DNA from: DASQFI01 sp963780895
GTDB taxonomy: Bacteria > Acidobacteriota > Vicinamibacteria > Vicinamibacterales > SCN-69-37
Direction: 5' to 3'
Assembly (NCBI GenBank): GCA_963780895.1
Contig: CAWAEG010000002.1
Span: 496,001-560,000 of the forward strand
Length of the DNA: 64,000 nucleotides
Part shown: piece after piece, positions 11,088 through 18,656 of the stretch
How positions within the stretch are numbered: position 1 is the stretch's first letter
Layout: every line of letters starts with the position of its first letter
The notes under the pieces: model-generated
What the model was told of the DNA's origin: nothing
The model's database searches: none
Seen by the model: only the letters and a program-made list of their open reading frames with translations
Program-made: the position numbers and the translations under genes

Positions 11088-11978
11088 TTATCCGAGGACC
11101 ACGGCCGGATGCAAAGATCCGCCGCGTGAATGCGCGAGCGCGACGAGCTGTCCATCGGGGCTCAGCACCCGGACCGGGCCGCCCTTGCTGTGGGGTGGCA
11201 CGAACCGCCCCTCGAGGTGTTCCGGCCCGAGCGCGTTGCCGTGGAGGGCCCGTTTGAGGCCGACAGGGGTCACCTGGACCGCGGGCAGGTGGGGGAGGGC
11301 GGCGGCCGGCAAGATGACATGGGCCGCCACGTCGCGCCCGAGCCGTTCGGCCTGCGCCAGGGGAAGGGCGTCGGCGACGTCGAAGGCCCCGCTTCGCATC
11401 CGGCGAAGCCCGAGCAGGTGGGCGCCGCACCCGAGTTTCTCGCCCAGGTCGCGCGCGAGCGCGCGCACGTAGAACCCGGCGCTCGCGGTGACCCGCAGGT
11501 GAAGATCGTTGCCCTGGCGTCCGGTGATCTCGAGCGCCTTGACGGTCACCGGCACCGCGCGCAGGGCGACGGGCGCATCACTGCGCGCCAGATCGTACGC
11601 CTTGTGTCCGCCGAGCCGCTTCGCGGAATGCGTCGGCGGCATCTGATCGAACGTCCCGCGAAACGCCGACGTGGCGTCCTCGACGCCGGGGTCGGTCGGC
11701 GTCACGTTCGACGGTGGACCGATCGGCTCCCCGTCGGCATCGTCCGTGTCGGTGGCCCACCCGAAGCGGATCGTGGCTTCGTAGACTTTGTCTTCGCCCG
11801 AGAGCAGCGACGCCAGCCGCGTCGCCCGGCCGCAGACGAGCGGCAGAAGACCCGTCGCGCGGGGGTCGAGCGTCCCGGTGTGCCCGATGCTTCGTTCCCG
11901 GCTCGTGCCCCGCAGCCGCGCGACGACGTCGTGCGAGGTCGGGCCGGCCGGCTTGTCGATGAGAAGAACACCGTCCAT
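11088..11978 (-). CDS. truB: tRNA pseudouridine(55) synthase TruB
   Basis: A 296-residue enzyme that makes pseudouridine 55 in the T-loop of tRNAs. The start MDGVLLIDKPAGPTSHDVV and the motif GHTGTLDPRATGLLPL are diagnostic; Asp38 is the catalytic aspartate. KVYEATIRFGWATDTDDADG and the later RVTASAGFYVRALARDLG motif complete the catalytic domain. The last ~60 residues correspond to the small C-terminal RNA-binding domain. Its ATG overlaps the TGA of nrnA by one base (TGATG), indicating translational coupling. The gene order nrnA-truB-rpsO-pnp is typical, but ribF, often next to truB, is absent. Confidence 0.97.
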   Translation of the reverse strand: MDGVLLIDKPAGPTSHDVVARLRGTSRERSIGHTGTLDPRATGLLPLVCGRATRLASLLSGEDKVYEATIRFGWATDTDDADGEPIGPPSNVTPTDPGVEDATSAFRGTFDQMPPTHSAKRLGGHKAYDLARSDAPVALRAVPVTVKALEITGRQGNDLHLRVTASAGFYVRALARDLGEKLGCGAHLLGLRRMRSGAFDVADALPLAQAERLGRDVAAHVILPAAALPHLPAVQVTPVGLKRALHGNALGPEHLEGRFVPPHSKGGPVRVLSPDGQLVALAHSRGGSLHPAVVLG

Positions 11979-12940
11979 CAAACCAACGACTTCAGTCTGG
12001 CACCGATCTCGTCGACGAAGGCCTTCTTCAACGCGTCGTAGCTGCCCTTGACCGCGCAGCCGGCGGCGTTCTTGTGCCCGCCGCCCGAAAACCTGGCGGC
12101 GACCGCGCGGACGTCGATGTCGCCCTTCGACCGCAGGCTCACGCGGTAGACCCCGTCGGCCTGGCGCTTGAACAGCGCGACGGCCACGACCTCGCGAGCG
12201 CCGAGCGGCAGATTGACGAGACCTTCCGTATCGTCGATCGTCGCGCCGCTCGCCGCGAGCAGCGCGTCGTCGACGTGCAGGACGGCGAACCGGTTGTCGT
12301 GAAACAGCTCCATCGCGCTGAGGAGCGCGCCCATGATCCGGACGCGGCCGATGCTGTAGCTGTCGAAGATGAGCCGTGAGAGCGCGGCGGTGTCCACACC
12401 GGTCTCCGCGATGCGCCGGCACTTCTCGAACGTCTTCGGCGTGATCGAGCCGTAGCGGAAGCTGCCCGTGTCGGTCGAGATCGCGAGATACAGGTTGGCG
12501 GCGATCTCGCGCGTCCAGCTGACCTCCAGCGCGTCAACGATGTCGGCCACCATTTCGCCGCAGGCGGCCGCCGTCGCGTCGAACCAGTTGATCGATCCGT
12601 ACATCTCGTTGCCGAGATGATGATCGACGTTGATGATGAAGTACTTCTCGAGACCTGCGACCTCCGGACGCGAGAGCTCGCTGCACTCGAGCAGCACCAC
12701 GGCGTCGGCCTGTCCGGTGGCCTCTGCGGAAAGCTCGATTCGATCCGTTCCCGGAAACGCGCGGTAGGGACCCGGCACCGGGTCGCGATCGATCAGCCGC
12801 ACCGACTTCCCGAGCCGATCGAGTGCGAACGCCAGCGCCAGCTGCGACCCGATCGCATCGCCATCCGGACGGGCGTGAGACGTGAGAATGAACGACTGCC
12901 GCTCGCGCAGAGCGGCGGCGACGACGGCGGCGGAGCTCAT
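11978..12940 (-). CDS. nrnA: DHH-family phosphoesterase, NrnA-type oligoribonuclease/pAp phosphatase
   Basis: A 320-residue DHH/DHHA1 protein. Metal-binding motifs are HARPDGDAIGS (22-32) and NVDHHLGN (104-111); the C-terminal DHHA1 domain has RFSGGGHKNAAGC. The motif II aspartate is represented by LLECSEL. NrnA-type enzymes degrade nanoRNAs and dephosphorylate pAp in the cytoplasm, which fits a position beside PNPase and ribosome-maturation genes. It overlaps truB by one base. The start at 12940 has no strong ribosome binding site. Confidence 0.92.
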   Translation of the reverse strand: MSSAAVVAAALRERQSFILTSHARPDGDAIGSQLALAFALDRLGKSVRLIDRDPVPGPYRAFPGTDRIELSAEATGQADAVVLLECSELSRPEVAGLEKYFIINVDHHLGNEMYGSINWFDATAAACGEMVADIVDALEVSWTREIAANLYLAISTDTGSFRYGSITPKTFEKCRRIAETGVDTAALSRLIFDSYSIGRVRIMGALLSAMELFHDNRFAVLHVDDALLAASGATIDDTEGLVNLPLGAREVVAVALFKRQADGVYRVSLRSKGDIDVRAVAARFSGGGHKNAAGCAVKGSYDALKKAFVDEIGARLKSLV

Positions 12941-12977
12941 GCGGGTGGGTGCTTCACGTCAGTGGTCCTCTCAGACC

Positions 12978-13020
12978 TCGGGTTTCGTTTTTGGAAAACC
13001 AGAGCGAAAACGAAACCCGA
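12978..13020. repeat. 14-bp inverted repeat between rbfA and nrnA
   Basis: TCGGGTTTCGTTTT (12978-12991) and its exact reverse complement (13007-13020) around a 15-base loop, 5 bases after the rbfA stop. Related words (CCTCGGGTTTC followed by a T run) occur at 30551 and 27821. Confidence 0.75.
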
Positions 13021-13025
13021 AGTCT

Positions 13026-13454
13026 TCACGACCCCGACTCCTCGGGGGTGTCTTTCTTCGAAGTGGCCCCGTCCCCGCCCGCATCAGCGTCGATGCCCCG
13101 CTGGTCGCGTTCGGCCTGAAGCTCCAGCAGGATCCGCTCGATCCGTTCCTGATTCTCGACACTCGTGTCGAATTCGAAGCGAAGCTCCGGCACGCGCCGC
13201 AGCTGGATGCGCTGGCCGAGCTGGCGGCGGAGGAATGGTGTTGCGCGCTCGAGCGCGCGCCGCGTCTCGGCGCGCGCCTTCTCGTCGCCCATCTGCGTGT
13301 AGTACACGCGCACGAGCTGCAGGTCGGGCGACACCTTCACCCGGGTGAGCGTCACGAGGCCGATGCCAGGATCGTGCACTTCGCTCAGGAGCAGCTGGCT
13401 GACCTCCTGGCGAACCTGCTCGGCGACGCGATCCGGACGGGATCCCTGCGGCAT
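13026..13454 (-). CDS. rbfA: 30S ribosome-binding factor RbfA
   Basis: A 142-residue RbfA. The KH-like core is RPDRVAEQVRQEVSQLLLSE, DPGIGLVTLTRVKVSPDLQ, VRVYYTQMG and VPELRFEFDTSVENQERIERIL. RbfA helps the final maturation of the 16S rRNA 5' end and is important in the cold. The last ~25 residues (acidic, Gly-rich) are an extra tail. Its ATG starts one base after the ylxP stop, so the two are coupled. Confidence 0.95.
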   Translation of the reverse strand: MPQGSRPDRVAEQVRQEVSQLLLSEVHDPGIGLVTLTRVKVSPDLQLVRVYYTQMGDEKARAETRRALERATPFLRRQLGQRIQLRRVPELRFEFDTSVENQERIERILLELQAERDQRGIDADAGGDGATSKKDTPEESGS

Positions 13455-13455
13455 T

Positions 13456-13737
13456 TCAGCGGAGGTACTCCACCTGGCTTTGGGTGACGAGGTCTGGTTC
13501 GAGCCGCTCGATCTCGTGCATCACCGACGAGAGCGTCTGCTCGGCAACGGTGTCCGAGGAGGCCACAGTCACCACCGACAGCCCCGCGCGCTGCCAGACT
13601 TCCTGGTGCGCCACTTCGGCGACCGCGACGTTGAACGCGCCCAGACGATCCTTCAATCGCCGAAGCACCATGCGCTTGTCCTTCAAAGACTGTGACGAGG
13701 GGAGGTAGAGCTCCAGGGACAGCAGCGCAACGGTCAT
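13456..13737 (-). CDS. ylxP: DUF503 family protein (YlxP)
   Basis: A 93-residue protein of the DUF503 family: MTVALLSLELYLPSSQSLKD, then KRMVLRRLKDRLGAFNVAVAE. The family sits between infB and rbfA in many bacteria, as here; its function is not firmly known but is assumed to concern ribosome assembly. An open frame extends far upstream over infB but is a shadow; the ATG at 13737 fits the family length. Confidence 0.92.
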   Translation of the reverse strand: MTVALLSLELYLPSSQSLKDKRMVLRRLKDRLGAFNVAVAEVAHQEVWQRAGLSVVTVASSDTVAEQTLSSVMHEIERLEPDLVTQSQVEYLR

Positions 13738-13817
13738 GGCCAACAGGTCGTCGGATCCGTCATGTGAGCTATCCCGCACGTCAACCCATCGCGCGACTCG
13801 AAGGACCGCAGCGGCTG

Positions 13818-16541
13818 CTAAACCGTCTGTGCAACCCGCTCGACGCTGAACACCTCGATGATGTCGCCGACCTTGACGTCGTTGAAGCGCTCGAGGGCGA
13901 TACCGCATTCGAGGCCCGCCTTGACTTCCGACACGTCGTCCTTGAACCGCCGGAGCCCCGAGAGCCGGCCCGACCACACGACGACGTTGTCGCGCAGGAG
14001 CCGCGCCTGGGCTTCGCCGCTCCTGGTGATGCGCCCATCCATGACGAGACAGCCGGCGATCGTGCCGATCTTCGGCGCCTTGAACGTCTGCCGGACTTCC
14101 GCCGTCCCGACGCGCGTTTCCTTGAGCGTCGGCTCGAGGAGGCCCGCCATCGCCTTCTTGATCTCGTCCGTGACGTTGTAGATGACCGAGTGCTGGCGGA
14201 TGTCCACCTTCTCGCGCTCGGCCACGTCCGACGCGTTGCGATCGGGTCTCACGTTGAACCCGATGATGATCGCGTTCGACGCCGTCGCCAGCAGGACGTC
14301 CGATTCGTTGATGGCGCCGACGCCGGCGTGGATGATGCGGATCTTCACGCGCTCGTCGCTGAGCTTCGTGAGCGTGTCGGCGAGCACCTCGGCCGACCCC
14401 TGCACGTCGGCTTTGATGATGATCGAGAGCTCCTTCATGCCGCCCTCGGCCATCTGCTGCTGCAGCGACTCGAGTGTCAGACGGCCGCCCTTGACGCCAA
14501 GCGCCTTTTCCTTGGCCTGCGCCTGCCGGTAGGCGACGACCTGACGCGCCTTGATCGGATCGTCGATCACCTGGAACGTGTCGCCGGGCTGGGGCAGTGA
14601 CGACAGGCCGAGCACTTCGACCGGCGTGGCCGGGCCGGCCTTCTTGACCTTGCGTCCGAAATGGTCGAATAGCGCGCGGACCTTGCCATCCACCGTGCCG
14701 GCGATGAACAGGTCGCCTTCGCTGATCGTGCCGTCCTGGACGAGCACGCTCGCCACCGGACCCCGGCCGCGATCGAGCTTGGCTTCGAGCACCGTGCCCT
14801 GGGCGCGGCGCTTCGGGTTCGCCTTGAGATCCGCGAGGTCCGCCACGAGCAGCAGCATCTCGAGCAGCTGATCCAGGTTCTTGCGCTGGCGCGCCGAGAC
14901 CTCGACCGTGACCGTCGTGCCGCCCCATTCCTCCGGCATCAACCCGAGGTCGGAGAGCTCGCGCTTCACGCGTTCGGGATTGGCGTCGGCCTTGTCGATC
15001 TTGTTGATGGCGACGACGATCGGCACGTTGGCCGCTTTCGCGTGGTCGATCGCCTCCCTCGTCTGCGGCATGACGCCATCGTCGGCCGCGACGACAAGGA
15101 CGACGATGTCGGTGACGCGGGCGCCGCGCGCGCGCATCATCGTGAACGCTTCATGGCCAGGCGTGTCGAGGAACACGACCCGCCGGGCGCCATGCACTTC
15201 GACCGAGTAGGCGCCGATGTGCTGCGTAATGCCGCCGGCTTCGCGCTCGGCGACCTTCGTCTCGCGGATCGCGTCGAGCAGGGTCGTCTTGCCGTGGTCG
15301 ACGTGGCCCATGACGGTGACCACCGGCGCTCGCACGCAGAGATCCTCGGGCTTCGACGTTTCCGTTTCGACCTCGGTCAGCTCTTCCTCGAAGCTACGGA
15401 TCAACACCTCGGCGCCAAAATCGCGCGCGACCATCTGAGCGGTTTCGGCGTCGAGCGTCGCGTTGATGGTCATCATCATCCGGCGATCGAGCAGCTTCTT
15501 CAGGACGTCCTTCGCCTTCACCTCGAGCTTGTCGGCGAGATCTTTTACCGACATCCCTTCGGCCAGGGTGATGAGCTTGGTAATCGGCGGCGCCTCGGTC
15601 ATCACCGGCATGGTGGGCCGATCGTCGCGGCGAACCGTTCTCGGCCGCGGACCCATCGGGCGTGGCGGTGGCCGCTGACCCAGGCCCGGCGGGCGCGGTC
15701 CACCGGGCGCCGACGGCCGGATCGGCTGCGACGGCAGGGGACGAGGGCCTCCGAGCGGGGCCCGGGCCGACGGCGACGTCGCCGGTCTCGGCGTGGCCGG
15801 CCGCGCGGTCATCCCGGGCGGCGGCACCGTCCGAGCTGGCATCGGGGGCGGCACTGGAGGCCGGATAACGGGTCTTGGCGGCAACGGCCGAGCGGCCGGC
15901 GCCTCGCCGGTCAGCGGATCTTCGATGCGAAGCCTGCGCGTGGGCGGTACGAGCCTGCCGGCTGGCTTCGGCACCGGTGCCAGAGGTGTCACAGCCGGCG
16001 GCGGTTGAGGAGCCGGCGCAGATGAGTGGACGACGTCCGGCACTTCCGCGACGGCAATGGCGGGTTCAGCCGTTGCGGGCGAAGCGGCCTCGTGAATCGC
16101 GGCGACATCCGGCTCGGCGACCATCGGTACTTCGGCGGGCGCCGGAACGTCGAGCACGGCCGCGGGAGGACCTGCTGGCGGCGACGCGACGTCGCCCGGC
16201 GCCAGCGCGTCCGTGCCGGCGGCTGGCGCGGCGGGCGGACGGATGCTCTTGATGAGCCTGGGCAGCCGCGGCGCGACCGTCGGCTTGGGCGGCTCGAGTG
16301 CGGCTTTGCCGGGCTTGGACGGTTTCTTCGACGACGACGTCTCCGCGAAGAGCGGTCCGCCCGGCAGCACGATCTGGCGCTTCTTCGCGTGCCGCTCGAC
16401 GAACTGGCGCGCGACGATCTCCTCGATCGAGCTCGACGCGCTTTTCACGTCGATGCCCGTTTCCTGCTTGAGGAGAGTCATCGCGTCCTGGCTCGAGAGA
16501 CCCAGCAGCTCGGCGACTTTGTAAATCCGGACTGTAGCCAA
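13818..16541 (-). CDS. infB: Translation initiation factor IF-2
   Basis: A 907-residue IF-2, the GTPase that brings fMet-tRNA to the 30S and promotes subunit joining. The start is TTG at 16541, with AGGGAG five bases before it. An IF2_N winged domain (1-50) is followed by ~260 residues rich in Pro and Arg (about 80-310), then a second IF2_N-like domain (~325-390). The G domain has GHVDHGKT (412-419), DTPGHEAF and NKIDK. Domains II-IV complete the C-terminus. The proline-rich linker is long, as in other high-GC bacteria. Between nusA and infB the usual ylxR gene is missing; the 62-base gap holds a double palindrome. Confidence 0.97.
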   Translation of the reverse strand: MATVRIYKVAELLGLSSQDAMTLLKQETGIDVKSASSSIEEIVARQFVERHAKKRQIVLPGGPLFAETSSSKKPSKPGKAALEPPKPTVAPRLPRLIKSIRPPAAPAAGTDALAPGDVASPPAGPPAAVLDVPAPAEVPMVAEPDVAAIHEAASPATAEPAIAVAEVPDVVHSSAPAPQPPPAVTPLAPVPKPAGRLVPPTRRLRIEDPLTGEAPAARPLPPRPVIRPPVPPPMPARTVPPPGMTARPATPRPATSPSARAPLGGPRPLPSQPIRPSAPGGPRPPGLGQRPPPRPMGPRPRTVRRDDRPTMPVMTEAPPITKLITLAEGMSVKDLADKLEVKAKDVLKKLLDRRMMMTINATLDAETAQMVARDFGAEVLIRSFEEELTEVETETSKPEDLCVRAPVVTVMGHVDHGKTTLLDAIRETKVAEREAGGITQHIGAYSVEVHGARRVVFLDTPGHEAFTMMRARGARVTDIVVLVVAADDGVMPQTREAIDHAKAANVPIVVAINKIDKADANPERVKRELSDLGLMPEEWGGTTVTVEVSARQRKNLDQLLEMLLLVADLADLKANPKRRAQGTVLEAKLDRGRGPVASVLVQDGTISEGDLFIAGTVDGKVRALFDHFGRKVKKAGPATPVEVLGLSSLPQPGDTFQVIDDPIKARQVVAYRQAQAKEKALGVKGGRLTLESLQQQMAEGGMKELSIIIKADVQGSAEVLADTLTKLSDERVKIRIIHAGVGAINESDVLLATASNAIIIGFNVRPDRNASDVAEREKVDIRQHSVIYNVTDEIKKAMAGLLEPTLKETRVGTAEVRQTFKAPKIGTIAGCLVMDGRITRSGEAQARLLRDNVVVWSGRLSGLRRFKDDVSEVKAGLECGIALERFNDVKVGDIIEVFSVERVAQTV

Positions 16542-16555
16542 AAGCGCTCCCTAGA

Positions 16556-16608
16556 GATGACCTCCGAGGTCATTTTTCATAATTCGTAAAATGACCTCGG
16601 AGGTCATT
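16556..16608. repeat. Paired palindromes at the nusA-infB junction
   Basis: The palindrome ATGACCTCSGAGGTCAT occurs twice (16557-16573 and 16590-16606), separated by an AT-rich 16 bases. The second copy contains the nusA stop codon (TGA at 16604-16606, minus strand). The two copies can each fold or pair with one another. Confidence 0.8.
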
Positions 16609-17974
16609 TCTCCTCCGACTCCGGTGCCTGCTCCGGCTCGGCCGGCGATTCGGTTTCTACTTCTACATCTGCCGCGGTCTCGTCGCCTTGCCCGGCGGCG
16701 TCAGCTGCCTGTTGCGCCCGCGCCGCAGCGAGCACGGCCTCGACTGTCTCGGCGTCGAATCCCGGCAACCCGGCCAGCTCGTCGGGAGCGGCCGCGAGCA
16801 CCTTCTCGACGGTGTCGTAGCCGCCCGAGCGGAGCGCCGCGACGACTTCGACGTGAATATCCGGCAGCTCCAGTGGACGTACGGCTTCGCCGGCGCCACC
16901 GAACTCGATCCCCGCGAGCTGCGCCTCGACCTCCTTGCGCTTCTCTTCGTCGCTCTTGATGTCAATCTTCCAGCCGCTGAGCTTCGCCGCCAGCCGGACA
17001 TTCTGCCCCTTCTTGCCGATGGCGAGCGACAGCTGACGATCTTCGACGACGACTTCCATCACCTTCTGCTCGTCGTCGACGATGCTCACGCGCTGCACGC
17101 GGGCCGGGCTCAGCGCCTTGGTCACGAACTGCACCGGATCGTCGGACCACTCGACGATGTCGATCTTTTCGCCGCGGAGCTCGCGGATGATGGCCTGCAC
17201 ACGCGTGCCGCGCATGCCCACGCACGCGCCCACCGGATCGACGTCGCGCTCGCGTGAAAAGACCGCGACCTTGGCCCGGTCGCCCGCCTCGCGGACGGCG
17301 CCGCGAATCATGACGGTGCCGTCGTAGATCTCGGGCACTTCCTGCTCGAAGAGCTTCACGAGCAGCGCCGGATCCGTGCGCGAGAGGATCACCTGCGGAC
17401 CCTTGGCGTTCTTCGTGACGGCCTTGATGACGCTGCGCACGCGGTCGCCAATCGCGTAGTTTTCCGCTCGCGACTGTTCCTTGCGCGGGACCTGGGCCTC
17501 GACGCGTCCGATCTCCGCGATGATGTCGCCGCTCTCGAACCGCTTCACGGTCGCGTTGACGACTTCGCCAATCCGCTGGCTGAACTCGGCGTGGATCTTT
17601 TCTCGTTCCGCTTCGCGGACGCGCTGCGCGATGACCTGCTTGGCGGTCTGCGCCGCGATGCGGCCGAGCTTCTCCGTCTCCTTCGGGAACTCGATCTCCA
17701 TCCCGACTTCGGCTTCTTCGCCGTAGAGCTGCTGGGCCTCCTCGAGCGAGATCTCCTTGCCGGGATTGGCGACCTCGGCGACGATGAGCCGAACGGCGTA
17801 GAGCTCGACTTGTCCGGTTTCCAGGTTGAAGCGGGTGCGCAGGTCTTCGTCGGCCTTGAAGACCTTGCGCGAGGCCGCCAGGTACGCGTCTTCGATCGCG
17901 GTGATGACGATGGTCGGGTCGATGCCCTTGTCCTTCGCCACGACGTCGATCATTTGCTGCAATTCAGTGGGCAT
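16604..17974 (-). CDS. nusA: Transcription termination/antitermination factor NusA
   Basis: A 456-residue NusA, which binds RNA polymerase and modulates pausing, termination and antitermination. The N-terminal domain begins MPTELQQMIDVVAKDKGIDP; the S1 domain is near GDIIAEIGRVEAQVPRKEQ; KH1 includes RDVDPVGACVGMRGTRVQAI and KH2 includes SLAIGKKGQNVRLAAKLSGW. A helix-hairpin-helix near the C-terminus (ELAGLPGFDAETVEAVLAAA) precedes an acidic tail. It follows rimP and precedes infB, the conserved order. Its stop codon lies inside a palindrome. Confidence 0.97.
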   Translation of the reverse strand: MPTELQQMIDVVAKDKGIDPTIVITAIEDAYLAASRKVFKADEDLRTRFNLETGQVELYAVRLIVAEVANPGKEISLEEAQQLYGEEAEVGMEIEFPKETEKLGRIAAQTAKQVIAQRVREAEREKIHAEFSQRIGEVVNATVKRFESGDIIAEIGRVEAQVPRKEQSRAENYAIGDRVRSVIKAVTKNAKGPQVILSRTDPALLVKLFEQEVPEIYDGTVMIRGAVREAGDRAKVAVFSRERDVDPVGACVGMRGTRVQAIIRELRGEKIDIVEWSDDPVQFVTKALSPARVQRVSIVDDEQKVMEVVVEDRQLSLAIGKKGQNVRLAAKLSGWKIDIKSDEEKRKEVEAQLAGIEFGGAGEAVRPLELPDIHVEVVAALRSGGYDTVEKVLAAAPDELAGLPGFDAETVEAVLAAARAQQAADAAGQGDETAADVEVETESPAEPEQAPESEEK

Positions 17975-18005
17975 AAGTCACGTCTTGCGCTCTCGTGTGT
18001 CCAGA

Positions 18006-18043
18006 GGGGTCTGACCGCCTCACGGCACGCGGGGTCAGACCCC
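18006..18043. repeat. 11-bp inverted repeat at the rimP-nusA junction
   Basis: GGGGTCTGACC (18006-18016) and GGTCAGACCCC (18033-18043) pair perfectly around a 16-base loop. The right arm contains the rimP stop codon (18035-18037). Confidence 0.75.
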
Positions 18044-18538
18044 GAATTCCACTTCCAAATGCGCCCGCCTGATCAGCCCGAGCGGCACGCGATGGATACG
18101 TCGGCCTTCCGTCAGGAGCACGACGTCTCCATCCAACCCCGACAACCGGCCGGAAAAGTGCGACTGACCGTCAACCGGCTCGCGGGTCACGATCTTGGCC
18201 AGCCGGCCGGCAAACCGTTCATAGTCGTCCGCCCCGCGCAGCGGACGGTCGAGACCGGGCGACGACACCTCGAGCGTGAAGCTCCGGTCCGGATCGCCAA
18301 TCAGATCCGGTTCGACGTCGAGCAACGTGCTGAGATCCTCGCTCACGCGACGGCAGTCGTCGATCGTGACGGGATCTTCGACCGGCGCTCCGTCCGGCGA
18401 ATCCTGCCGGCGCGGCTGACGATCGAGGATGACCCGCACGACCCAGCCAATCGACTCGCGCCGGAACTGCAGATCGAAGAGCTCGAGCCCGTAGCCGGCC
18501 GCGATCCGCGCCACGGCCGCGCGCAGCCGGTCGTCCAT
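18035..18538 (-). CDS. rimP: Ribosome maturation factor RimP
   Basis: A 167-residue RimP, needed for 30S maturation. After MDDRLRAAVARIAAGYGLEL come FDLQFRRESIGWVVRVILD, DDCRRVSEDLSTLLD and TLEVSSPGLDRPL, the family core, and the C-terminal SH3-like domain around SGRLSGLDGDVVLLTEG. The ATG at 18538 is chosen because upstream in-frame codons come from the leader and its terminator-like hairpin. It opens the rimP-nusA-infB operon. Confidence 0.94.
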   Translation of the reverse strand: MDDRLRAAVARIAAGYGLELFDLQFRRESIGWVVRVILDRQPRRQDSPDGAPVEDPVTIDDCRRVSEDLSTLLDVEPDLIGDPDRSFTLEVSSPGLDRPLRGADDYERFAGRLAKIVTREPVDGQSHFSGRLSGLDGDVVLLTEGRRIHRVPLGLIRRAHLEVEFGV

Positions 18539-18557
18539 TCCGGAAAATAAGGGCCTG

Positions 18558-18587
18558 TAAAAAACAAAGAGTGGGCACGGGCCCACT
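18558..18587 (-). terminator. Intrinsic terminator in the rimP leader
   Basis: On the minus strand AGTGGGC (18587-18581), loop CCGT, GCCCACT (18576-18570), then CTTTGTTTTTT. It lies 70 bases past the rimO stop but also downstream of a candidate rimP promoter, so it could end rimO transcripts, attenuate the rimP-nusA operon, or both. Confidence 0.65.
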
Positions 18588-18618
18588 ACCAAAGCCTTTC
18601 CCGCTAAGACCACCCTAA

Positions 18619-18648
18619 AGTATATCAACTGGGCGGCTGGGCCGGCAA
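18619..18648 (-). promoter_or_regulatory. Candidate promoter of the rimP-nusA-infB operon
   Basis: On the minus strand TTGCCG (18648-18643), 18-base spacer, TATACT (18624-18619). The predicted transcript would begin about 75 bases before rimP and pass through the terminator hairpin at 18558-18587. Confidence 0.4.
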
Positions 18649-18656
18649 CGAGGCCG

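Noticed and set aside
18539..18656. tRNA gene upstream of rimP, as metY in E. coli
   Set aside because: No cloverleaf or CCA-type ending; the region holds a promoter-like sequence and a terminator hairpin.
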